This document shows, one piece after another, positions 8,983-16,472 of a DNA stretch of 64,000 nt (its first letter is position 1; the number at the start of each line of letters is the position of its first letter). This stretch comes from JARYMI01 sp037444845 (lineage in GTDB: Bacteria; Acidobacteriota; Aminicenantia; Aminicenantales; UBA8522): assembly GCA_037444845.1 (NCBI GenBank), contig JBBILQ010000003.1:1-64000 (forward strand). The letters are read 5' to 3'. The position numbers were made by a program, and so were the translations under genes. Under the pieces are notes generated by a model. It was given only the letters and a program-made list of their open reading frames with translations, was not told the origin of the DNA and did no database searches.

Positions 8983-11007
8983 TTAGACAATCGCTGCAGG
9001 AGGAGGCGGCTCATCTGCCTTCCCGGCGTGGCGGAGAGGATAATAAACCAGGTAAACCCCGATCAAGACGAGCACGACCAACCCGACATAATAGCTGGCA
9101 TTGACGAAAATCTCCGGGATGTCAACCCCCAGGATGTTCTGGAAGAACAGGAATTTCCAGGTGGCGCGCACCAGACCGGTGATGGCTTCTCCGGCGATCA
9201 GCCCCGAAGCCAGCAGGATGCCGATGTTCTCGACGCGCGTCTTCTGGGCGGGATTGAGGCCTCGGCTGTTGGCCCTCCGGTCCACTATCCCTTTCATCAT
9301 CCCGCCGCAGAAGATGGCGAAGGTCGTCTCCAGAGGAAGGTACATCCCAACCGCCACAAGCATCGGAGAGCGGACCTGGATCAGGATCATGGCAAACCCC
9401 ATGAGCATTCCGACGATGACCAGCGGCCAGGCCATCTCTTTGCCGACGATGCCCTGGGAGAGGGCGGCCATCAGCCCGGCCTGAGGTGCAGGGAGCTCCT
9501 TGCTGCCGAACTGGAAAGCTCCGTGGAGCACGAGCAGCGGGAAGAAAAGGACGAGGGAGGCCAGGAGGACGCCGAAAACGTTGCCGACCTGCATCTTCCA
9601 CGGCGTGCCGCCCAGGATGTGCCCGACCTTGAGGTCCTGAAGCATCGCCCCGGCCACTGCCGAAGAGACGCAGACGACAGCGGCGACGCCTAACACGGCT
9701 GCCACGCCGCTGACTCCGGTGGCGCCGATGAGGACCATGAGCAACGCGGCGATGATCAGAGTGGATAGGGTCAGGCCGGAGATGGGGTTGTTCGATGACC
9801 CGATTTGGCCGACAAGATTCCCCGATACAGCGGCAAAGAAAAAGCCAGTCACAGCCATGACGACCGCGGCCAGGATCGCGGAACTCATCGAGCCGGAAAA
9901 TATCTCGTAGACAAAGATCATCATGATGAAGGCGACAGCCAGTATCGCCAGCACCAGCCGGATGTTCAGGTCTTTTTCACAGCGGGATGTGGCCTGCGCT
10001 TGACCCGAGGCTTTCTTGACGTCGCCGATCGAGCGCTTCATCCCGGAGGCGAGGTTTTTTCTCATCCGGAAAAGAGTGTAACCGGCGCCGACCAGCATTC
10101 CGCCGACGGCAATCGGGCGGATGATGAACTTCCAGACGTTGATCACGATATCCGGCCAGCCGACCTCAGCCATGGCCACTCCCGGCCCGTAGAATTTCTC
10201 AACAAGCTGTGGCCCCAGGAAAAACATCAAGAGCGGGGCAAAAAGCCCCCAAGCCAGCACGCCCCCGGCAAAATTAAGGGAGGCCAGTCGCGGGCCGATG
10301 ATGTAGCCGACGCCGATGTACGCTGGATAGATTCCAGGGCCGGCAACAGCGACAGTCCCCCCGGCATCGACCCGGGCGGCGGTCTTTTCGGTTCCCAGGC
10401 GGACAAAGCTGGCTCCTATTGCGCCCACCTTGATGATGAACTCCTTGGTGGCGGCGAAGATCTTGACCACACCAAGCGTGTAGATCAGGGCTCCTAAACC
10501 CATCGCCTGGAAAAGGAACTTAGCGCCCTGGCTGCCTTTCTGTCCGGCCTTGTGAATCTCCGAAGCAGCCATCGATTCGGGAAATCTAAGCTCTGGGTCG
10601 GTGACCATGACCCTTCGGAGGAAGATGACGAACATGATCCCGAGCATGCCGCCCACAAACATCAGGGCTGTTGACTTGATGTAAGCGTCAAAAGTGTCAA
10701 ACCTAAGCCAGGCCCCCGAGATGATGAATGCCGGGATGGTGAAGATGGCGCCCGCCGCCACGGACTCGCCGATTGAGCCAACGGTCCTGGACATGTTTTC
10801 CTCGAGGATGGACCCTCTCATCAGCTTGAGGATGGCCATGCCGATGACCGCCGCCGGATAGGTGGCCGCGATCGTCATGCCGGCTCTCAGCCCCAAGTAG
10901 GCGTTGGCGGCGCCAAGGATAACAGTCATAGTGACACCAATAATGAGAGCCCTTAACGTGAACTCTCTCAGGTCGGTCTTTTCAGGCACGTACGGTTGAT
11001 AACTCAT
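8983..11007 (-). CDS. OPT-family oligopeptide (or metal-chelate) transporter
   Basis: 674 residues with about 14-16 hydrophobic segments. The opening KTDLREFTLRALIIG, AYLGLRAGMTIAATYPAAV and NPISGLTLS motifs are those of the bacterial OPT branch. Relatives import peptides or metal-siderophore complexes with protons; the substrate here cannot be read from sequence. ATG 11007 is chosen because AAAGGAG precedes it and family similarity begins there. The frame stays open to 11679 but that extension only runs antisense through mreB. It is monocistronic and divergent from mreB. Confidence 0.88.
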   Translation of the reverse strand: MSYQPYVPEKTDLREFTLRALIIGVTMTVILGAANAYLGLRAGMTIAATYPAAVIGMAILKLMRGSILEENMSRTVGSIGESVAAGAIFTIPAFIISGAWLRFDTFDAYIKSTALMFVGGMLGIMFVIFLRRVMVTDPELRFPESMAASEIHKAGQKGSQGAKFLFQAMGLGALIYTLGVVKIFAATKEFIIKVGAIGASFVRLGTEKTAARVDAGGTVAVAGPGIYPAYIGVGYIIGPRLASLNFAGGVLAWGLFAPLLMFFLGPQLVEKFYGPGVAMAEVGWPDIVINVWKFIIRPIAVGGMLVGAGYTLFRMRKNLASGMKRSIGDVKKASGQAQATSRCEKDLNIRLVLAILAVAFIMMIFVYEIFSGSMSSAILAAVVMAVTGFFFAAVSGNLVGQIGSSNNPISGLTLSTLIIAALLMVLIGATGVSGVAAVLGVAAVVCVSSAVAGAMLQDLKVGHILGGTPWKMQVGNVFGVLLASLVLFFPLLVLHGAFQFGSKELPAPQAGLMAALSQGIVGKEMAWPLVIVGMLMGFAMILIQVRSPMLVAVGMYLPLETTFAIFCGGMMKGIVDRRANSRGLNPAQKTRVENIGILLASGLIAGEAITGLVRATWKFLFFQNILGVDIPEIFVNASYYVGLVVLVLIGVYLVYYPLRHAGKADEPPPPAAIV

Positions 11008-11037
11008 CCCTGACTCCTTTAGTGGCAGTTGCCTTAA

Positions 11038-11067
11038 TGTATAGTAAAATTCCTTAGCCAAAGTCAA
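11038..11067 (-). promoter_or_regulatory. Promoter for the OPT transporter gene
   Basis: Minus strand TTGACT (11067-11062), an 18-bp spacer and TATACA (11043-11038), giving a leader of about 25 nt. Confidence 0.55.
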
Positions 11068-11079
11068 GGAATTCCGGGC

Positions 11080-11108
11080 TTGCAAACAGAATTTGACTGG
11101 AATACAAT
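11080..11108 (+). promoter_or_regulatory. Promoter for the mre operon
   Basis: TTGCAA (11080-11085), a 17-bp spacer and TACAAT (11103-11108), 22 bp before the mreB ATG. A TTGACT at 11093 is not followed by a usable -10. Confidence 0.5.
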
Positions 11109-11130
11109 AGAATGACCAATCAGGTGAGCG

Positions 11131-12162
11131 ATGAGTATTATTAGCTGGTTTAAGGATCGTTTGTTCTGCGACCTGGCCATAGACCTGGGAACGGCCAACA
11201 CGCTGGTCTTTCTCAAAGGGAAGGGAATCATCGTCCAGGAGCCTTCCATCGTTGTGGTCAACAAGATGAGCGGCAAAGTCGAGGCTGTGGGAAGCCGGGC
11301 AAAAGAAATGCTGGGCAAGACTCCGGCCAGCGTCACCGCCATCAAGCCGATGCGAGACGGCGTGATCGCCGACTTCGAGATCGCTGAGAAGATGCTTGAC
11401 TATTTCATCAAGCAGGCCACCAACAATCGAGGCTTTTGGCTGCGGCCGAGGATTGTGATCGGCATTCCCACCGGCATCACCCAGGTTGAGCGACGGGCTG
11501 TCAAGGACGTGGCCATGAGAGCCAAGGCTTCTGAGGTCTATTTGGTTGAACAGCCGATGACCGCCGCTGTTGGAGCTGACCTTCCCATCGGAGACCCGAC
11601 GGGCAACATGGTCGTCGATGTCGGCGGCGGAACGACAGACATAGCGGTTATCTCTCTCAACGGGATTGTCTTCAACCATTCGATCCGGGTGGCCGGCAAT
11701 GAAATGGACGAAGAGATCATCCAGTATTTGAAGAAGAAATACAACCTGTTGATCGGCGAGAGGTCGGCCGAACTGGTCAAGATGCAGATCGGTTCGGCTT
11801 ATCCGCTGGATGAACCCCTGACGATGGAAATCAAAGGCCGCGACCTTCGCGAGGGGATTCCCAAGACCATCGTTGTCGATGACCAGGAAATCCGTGAGGC
11901 CCTGGAGGACGTCGTCTCTTCCATCGTCAACGCCGTTCGTATCGCCCTGGAAAGAACCCCCCCGGAGCTTTCCGCCGATATCATCGACCGGGGCATTGTT
12001 CTGACCGGAGGAGGAGCTCTTCTCAGAAACCTCGATAAACGCCTCCGCGAAGAAACGCAGTTGCCGGTTTTTGTCACCGAGGACCCTTTAGCCAGTGTCG
12101 TGCTCGGAGCGGGCCGGCTCCTGGATGATCTTGATCTGTTGAAGAAAATCGCTCTCAATTGA
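11131..12162 (+). CDS. mreB: Rod shape-determining protein MreB
   Basis: 343 residues of actin-fold ATPase. The phosphate-1 motif DLGTANTLV, the DVGGGTTDIAV motif and the adenosine-site GGGALLRNLDKRL are all intact, and the N-terminal amphipathic segment (ISWFKDRLF) that binds membrane is present. MreB filaments steer lateral-wall synthesis by the RodA-PBP2 pair. It is the first gene of mreB-mreC-mreD-mrdA-rodA, indicating a rod-shaped cell. The mreC start lies six bp after its stop. Confidence 0.97.
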   Translation: MSIISWFKDRLFCDLAIDLGTANTLVFLKGKGIIVQEPSIVVVNKMSGKVEAVGSRAKEMLGKTPASVTAIKPMRDGVIADFEIAEKMLDYFIKQATNNRGFWLRPRIVIGIPTGITQVERRAVKDVAMRAKASEVYLVEQPMTAAVGADLPIGDPTGNMVVDVGGGTTDIAVISLNGIVFNHSIRVAGNEMDEEIIQYLKKKYNLLIGERSAELVKMQIGSAYPLDEPLTMEIKGRDLREGIPKTIVVDDQEIREALEDVVSSIVNAVRIALERTPPELSADIIDRGIVLTGGGALLRNLDKRLREETQLPVFVTEDPLASVVLGAGRLLDDLDLLKKIALN

Positions 12163-12168
12163 TGAGGC

Positions 12169-12993
12169 GTGAAAGAAAAAAGAAACCTTATCCTCTTGGC
12201 GGGCTTGGTCTTTCTTCATCTCGTCTTGATTTCCGTTCAGGCTCCGAAAGGCGACGAGCCGGCGTATTTCGAGAGAGCCATTTTTGCTGTTTTTACGCCC
12301 ATCCAGCACGGAATCGCCGCGTTTTTCCAGAAAGCCAGAGACTTCTGGAATAACTATTTTTACTTCCGCCAGGTCCAGAAGCAAAACCAGAGCCTGAGGG
12401 CAGAGCTGTTTATGCTTCGTCAGGAAAACCAGCTCCTCAAGAATATCCTCAAGGGCTATCAAGGCGCCGAAGAAATTCAGCGTCTCCTCTCACCCCTCTC
12501 CCGATCGATCATCGTTGCCTCGGTCATCGGGGTTGATTCTGGGCACGTTTACAAATCTGTTGTCCTGAATAAAGGGTCGGTTGACGGAGTGAAAAAGGAT
12601 ATGGTCATTTTGGACAGGCGGGGCCGGCTGGTCGGCCGCGTGATCGAGCCGATCACGTTTAAGCAGGCTCGCGTCCAGCTCATCACCGATGAAGAAAGCG
12701 GGGTCGGCGTATTATCAGAGCAGAACAGGGTGATCGGCGTTCTCAACGGAGGACCGACCGGAAAGTGCTTGATGAGATACGTTCTCAAAACGAACAGGGA
12801 TATCTCAGAAGGAGAGGAAATCGTGACCTCGGGTTACGATGGAGTCTATCCCTCCAGGATTCCGGTGGGAAGGATTGTATCCATTGCTGAAGACACAACC
12901 CTGTTCAAGAGCATCGTCGTCGAACCCTATTTTGATTTTTCTGAGCTCGACCGGGTGGCCGTGCTGGCCGTTGACCTCAGAGATCTGGAGTGA
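12169..12993 (+). CDS. mreC: Rod shape-determining protein MreC
   Basis: 274 residues: one membrane helix near the N-terminus (about 6-24), a coiled coil (about 65-105) and a periplasmic beta-domain. Family signatures are ASVIGVDSG, LNKGSVDGVKKDMVI, and the late GEEIVTSGYDGVYPSRIPVG. MreC bridges MreB to PBP2. The start is GTG 12169, with GATGAGG overlapping the end of mreB as ribosome site; its one-nt spacing is tight, so the call rests partly on the protein beginning and on operon spacing. Confidence 0.93.
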   Translation: MKEKRNLILLAGLVFLHLVLISVQAPKGDEPAYFERAIFAVFTPIQHGIAAFFQKARDFWNNYFYFRQVQKQNQSLRAELFMLRQENQLLKNILKGYQGAEEIQRLLSPLSRSIIVASVIGVDSGHVYKSVVLNKGSVDGVKKDMVILDRRGRLVGRVIEPITFKQARVQLITDEESGVGVLSEQNRVIGVLNGGPTGKCLMRYVLKTNRDISEGEEIVTSGYDGVYPSRIPVGRIVSIAEDTTLFKSIVVEPYFDFSELDRVAVLAVDLRDLE

Positions 12994-13006
12994 GAACGAA
13001 GACAGG

Positions 13007-13486
13007 ATGAGAGACTTCAAGAAGGTCGTCTTGGGGATTCTTCTGGCCGTTTTTGTCTATTCTGTTCTGGGGAAAATTTCTGCTCCGCTCGTCGTTGTCT
13101 TCAACGCTTTTGCCTGGGTCGTGCTCTACTTTGGCCTGGTCAGGCAAGAAGCTTCCGGCGCCGTCATCGGCACGGTCTGCGGCTTGCTCCAGGACAGCTT
13201 TTCCAGCGGCGTTTTCGGTGTGGCCGGGCTCACGAAGACCCTGCTCGGGTTCAGCACAGGGGTTGTGGCTCGAAAGATCAATGTCACGCCGGTCGACCGC
13301 AGTTTTGTGTTTTTGTTGGTTATGGCCACGGCTGAGGTCGCTCTCTGGAAGTTGTTGAACTTTTTCCTGTTCCGAGAAAGCCTAAGCCTGGGGGGAGGTC
13401 TGGTCTTGTTGCAGCCGTTGGCGACGGCGCTCGTCGTGACCGTCTTCTATCAAATCGTGAAGAAGAAACAAGGGGAAGCCACCTAA
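13007..13486 (+). CDS. mreD: Rod shape-determining protein MreD
   Basis: 159 residues, almost entirely hydrophobic, with about five membrane segments. The GTVCGLLQDSFSSGVFG loop is the most recognisable MreD feature. The frame is open further upstream (to 12839) inside mreC, but ATG 13007, preceded by AGG, gives the normal length. It sits between mreC and the PBP2 gene, which agrees with its role as a membrane partner of the elongasome. Confidence 0.88.
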   Translation: MRDFKKVVLGILLAVFVYSVLGKISAPLVVVFNAFAWVVLYFGLVRQEASGAVIGTVCGLLQDSFSSGVFGVAGLTKTLLGFSTGVVARKINVTPVDRSFVFLLVMATAEVALWKLLNFFLFRESLSLGGGLVLLQPLATALVVTVFYQIVKKKQGEAT

Positions 13487-13495
13487 AGGCTGAGG

Positions 13496-14167
13496 ATGGA
13501 GAAGAACAAGTTCTACGAGGATCTTTCTCTTGTTTTGCTCAGAACCCGACGGACACTTCTCGTTATCGGCGCTCTCTTTCTTCTCCTGCTTTTTTTTATT
13601 TGGAAAATTCAGATTCTCGACCACAAAAAATACTGGAATCTATCCGAAGCCAATAGAATCCGCGAATCTGTGCTGACGGCACCACGAGGTCTGATCCTGG
13701 ACCGGAACGGCGTCATCCTTGCGGATAACGCCGCCTCGTTCAAAGCCTCGATTATCAGAGAGAACTGCCAGGATTATAACCTCTCCCTCCAGAGAATCAG
13801 CCAACTCCTTGGAGTCGAGGAAGATGTTTTGAGGAAACGGATCGCAAAGTACGAGGCCTGGCCGCGTTTCAAGCCCATTGTCATCAAGGATAACTTGGAT
13901 CTGAGAGAAGTGACCAGGATTGAAGCCCGAAGGCTGGAATGTCCCGAGCTTGTCGTGTCCACAGACCCGCGCCGTTTTTATCCGTTCGGCAGCCTGGCCG
14001 CCCACATCATCGGCTATCTTCAAGAATTATCCCCAGAAGAGATTAGATCCGGGCAGTACAAGGGGAAGGGCCTCGGCGACCTCGTGGGCCGGACGGGAGT
14101 GGAACGGGAATATGAATCCCTGTTGGTCGGAGGGGACGGCAAAGTGATGGATATTGTTGACAGCTAG
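13496..14167 (+). CDS. mrdA: Penicillin-binding protein 2, N-terminal part, cut by an in-frame TAG
   Basis: 223 residues: cytoplasmic tail, one membrane helix (about 20-38, LLVIGALFLLLLFFIW), then the PBP dimerisation/pedestal domain with ESVLTAPRGLILDRNGVILA and the family's GLGDLVGRTGVEREYE stretch. Reading stops at TAG 14165-14167 inside the conserved strand that normally continues as VDSxGRV. The next codons, in the same frame, encode GRVREEMGRMEPIPGQ and then the transpeptidase domain. Read without the TAG the product would be 598 residues, a normal PBP2. A Gln codon (CAG) is one transition away. Sequencing error, a true nonsense mutation and tolerated suppression all fit. Confidence 0.85.
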   Translation: MEKNKFYEDLSLVLLRTRRTLLVIGALFLLLLFFIWKIQILDHKKYWNLSEANRIRESVLTAPRGLILDRNGVILADNAASFKASIIRENCQDYNLSLQRISQLLGVEEDVLRKRIAKYEAWPRFKPIVIKDNLDLREVTRIEARRLECPELVVSTDPRRFYPFGSLAAHIIGYLQELSPEEIRSGQYKGKGLGDLVGRTGVEREYESLLVGGDGKVMDIVDS

Positions 14168-14185
14168 GGCCGGGTTCGGGAAGAG

Positions 14186-15292
14186 ATGGGCCGGATGGAG
14201 CCGATTCCCGGTCAAACAATCAGCCTATCGCTGGATTTCGACCTGCAGCGGAAAGCCACAGAGCTTTTAGAGGGCAGGGAAGGGGCGATTGTCGTGCTTG
14301 ACCCGAAAACAGGCGAAATCCTGGCTCTGGCTAGCTTCCCCACGTACGACCCAAACAAATTCATCACAAGGTTTACGCCGGAAGAGTGGATAAGGCTTAT
14401 CAATCGGCCTGATCATCCTTTAGAGAACCGGGCCATCCGAGGTTTGTACGCGCCCGGGTCTGTCTTCAAGGTGGCCATGGCCCTGGGTGGCCTGGATTCA
14501 GGAGTGATCACAGAGGAGACAGCTTTTTTTTGCGGCGGCACAACCCAGCTCTACGGACGGCCGTTTTCCTGCTGGTTTTCAGGCGGGCACGGCGTGCTGA
14601 GTCTGACCGAGGCGATTCGCCGTTCCTGCAACATCTACTTCTATCACGCAGGCCGCAGGCTGGGTATCGAACGAATCGCCGAATATGCCCAGGAACTGGG
14701 ATTTGGAAGCCTCACGGGAGTGGATTTGCCCGGAGAAAAAGAGGGCCTCGTCCCAACGCCCGAGTGGAGCCAGCGCGCCAGGAAAGCGTCCTGGTATCCG
14801 GGCGAGACGATCTCTCTGTCAATCGGCCAGGGCCCTCTGATCGTCACCCCTCTTCAGGTTTCTGTGCACACGGCCCTCGTGGCCAACCGCGGGAAAAAAC
14901 GTGTTCCTCGTCTCCTCCGTTTCCCGGCTCAGTCCGCGGGACATAATGACGGGGAATCTCGCCGCCGTGAGGTCCGAATCAGCGAGGAGACGTTCGAAAA
15001 GGTCGTCCGCGGAATGTGGAAGTGCGTCAACGAAGAAGGCACGGGGCGCGCGGCCGGCCTCCAAGGGTTCGATGTTTGCGGCAAAACGGGCTCGACCCAG
15101 CTTATTTCCCGGGAGAGAGCTGAGAAACTGGGGAGGACGATAAAGACTCATTCCTGGTTCACCGGGTTCGCCCCCCGGAAAGACCCGCGCGTTGTCGTTA
15201 CCGTCCTGGTGGAGTACGGCGGCCTTGGTGGAGCGACCGCGGCTCCGATCGCCAGGGAATTGTTCGCCCTTTTCAGGAGCAAGCATGATTGA
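14186..15292 (+). CDS. mrdA: Penicillin-binding protein 2, C-terminal transpeptidase part
   Basis: 368 residues in the same frame as the piece ending at 14167, with the whole D,D-transpeptidase domain. The motifs are intact: SVFK (catalytic Ser92, Lys95), SCN (147-149) and KTG (300-302). It cross-links lateral-wall peptidoglycan together with RodA. The first ATG after the amber codon is 14186, with GGAAGAG just before it, so re-initiation is conceivable, but the product would lack the membrane anchor and pedestal. Selection has clearly kept this half coding. It overlaps rodA by eight nt. Confidence 0.85.
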   Translation: MGRMEPIPGQTISLSLDFDLQRKATELLEGREGAIVVLDPKTGEILALASFPTYDPNKFITRFTPEEWIRLINRPDHPLENRAIRGLYAPGSVFKVAMALGGLDSGVITEETAFFCGGTTQLYGRPFSCWFSGGHGVLSLTEAIRRSCNIYFYHAGRRLGIERIAEYAQELGFGSLTGVDLPGEKEGLVPTPEWSQRARKASWYPGETISLSIGQGPLIVTPLQVSVHTALVANRGKKRVPRLLRFPAQSAGHNDGESRRREVRISEETFEKVVRGMWKCVNEEGTGRAAGLQGFDVCGKTGSTQLISRERAEKLGRTIKTHSWFTGFAPRKDPRVVVTVLVEYGGLGGATAAPIARELFALFRSKHD

Positions 15293-16376
15293 TAGACGAT
15301 TGCTCGAAAACATCGACTGGTTCCTGCTCGGGCTTCTGCTTCTCAATTCTCTTGTCGGCCTGCTGATCATTTACAGCTCTTCCCATTACCTGCCGGGCAA
15401 CTACCCATTGAGGCAGCTTATCTGGATCGCCGCGGGCCTCATTGCCCTCTTTTTCTTTCTGATCGTGGACTACAAGATCTTATTGACCTACTCCATCTAT
15501 TTTTACGGCGCTTTGATGCTTGTTCTTGTCTTGATGCTTTTTACCGGCACCAGTATTGCCGGGGCCAAGAGTTGGATAAGGATCAGCTCCTTTCAGGTTC
15601 AGCCTTCCGAGCTGGCCAAGATTGCTCTCACTCTTGTCCTGGCTCATTTTTTATCAGAGCGCAAGACGAGTTATCTCAGCTCGGGGGCCTTGGTTCTCAG
15701 CTTTGGCTTAGCCGCCGTGCCGTTTATCCTCGTGGCTCTTCAACCAGACTTGGGCACGGCCATGTGTTTCCTCCCTTTGCTTTTGGGCGCCTTGATCTTG
15801 GCCGGACTCAGGCGGAAAGCGGTGGCCGTGATGGCAATCGTTTGCCTCTTGGCTGGCATCGCCGGCTGGAATCTCGCGCTCAAGGATTACCAGAAAAAGA
15901 GGCTGACGACTGTCGTTTTTCCAGGCAAAGATCCGCAGGGCGCGGGCTATCATATTCTCCAGTCAAAAATTGCTATCGGGTCGGGGGGGCTTTTCGGCAA
16001 AGGGCTTAAGAAAGGAACGCAGAGTCAGTTGAGGTTTCTTCCTGCTCGCCACACCGATTTCGTCTTCTCCGTGGTCGGCGAGGAATTCGGGTTTATCGGG
16101 GTCGTGGCCGCGTTGCTGTTGTGCTACCTTTTTGTTTCAAGGATATTTCGTTCAGCCGGAAAATCGCGGGACCGGGCTGGAGTCTATATCGTTTACCTTG
16201 TCGGAACGATCATCGCTTTTCAGATTCTGGTTAACGTGAGCATGGTCATCGGACTCTTTCCGATTGTTGGCATTCCCCTGCCTTTGTTCTCTTACGGCGG
16301 CTCTTCCCTCCTGGCCAATTATTTGGGCATAAGCCTGGTCCTGAACGTCAAGATGAGGCGGTTCGTCAATATTTAA
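15285..16376 (+). CDS. rodA: Peptidoglycan glycosyltransferase RodA
   Basis: 363 residues of the SEDS family with about ten membrane segments. Recognisable blocks are IYSSSHY near the start, KSWIRISSFQVQPSELAK, QPDLGTA, GKGLKKGTQSQLRFLPARHTDF and the final IPLPLFSYGGSS. These include the loop between helices 7 and 8 that carries the catalytic Asp in RodA. It polymerises lipid II for lateral-wall growth with PBP2. The start is ATG 15285 behind AGGAG, overlapping the mrdA end; the longer open frame to 15192 lies inside mrdA. Confidence 0.95.
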   Translation: MIDRRLLENIDWFLLGLLLLNSLVGLLIIYSSSHYLPGNYPLRQLIWIAAGLIALFFFLIVDYKILLTYSIYFYGALMLVLVLMLFTGTSIAGAKSWIRISSFQVQPSELAKIALTLVLAHFLSERKTSYLSSGALVLSFGLAAVPFILVALQPDLGTAMCFLPLLLGALILAGLRRKAVAVMAIVCLLAGIAGWNLALKDYQKKRLTTVVFPGKDPQGAGYHILQSKIAIGSGGLFGKGLKKGTQSQLRFLPARHTDFVFSVVGEEFGFIGVVAALLLCYLFVSRIFRSAGKSRDRAGVYIVYLVGTIIAFQILVNVSMVIGLFPIVGIPLPLFSYGGSSLLANYLGISLVLNVKMRRFVNI

Positions 16377-16472
16377 GCAAGGTGTTTCTATTTCGCTCCG
16401 GCCGGTTCACTCTTCCTCCGCGGGGAGGGGGATGAAGCAAGATAGATAACCGGTTTCTTACAGAGGTCAAAA

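Noticed and set aside
9028..10497. Long plus-strand frames (9028-9693 and 9805-10497)
   Set aside because: They are antisense to the OPT transporter gene and rich in Asp/His/Gln repeats typical of shadow frames.
11008..11679. N-terminal extension of the OPT frame
   Set aside because: It runs antisense through mreB, has no family similarity and its start has no ribosome site; ATG 11007 with AAAGGAG is better.
16377..16472. CCTCC/GGAGG stem between rodA and the radical SAM gene
   Set aside because: Short stem, no following T-run, and no other sign of termination.
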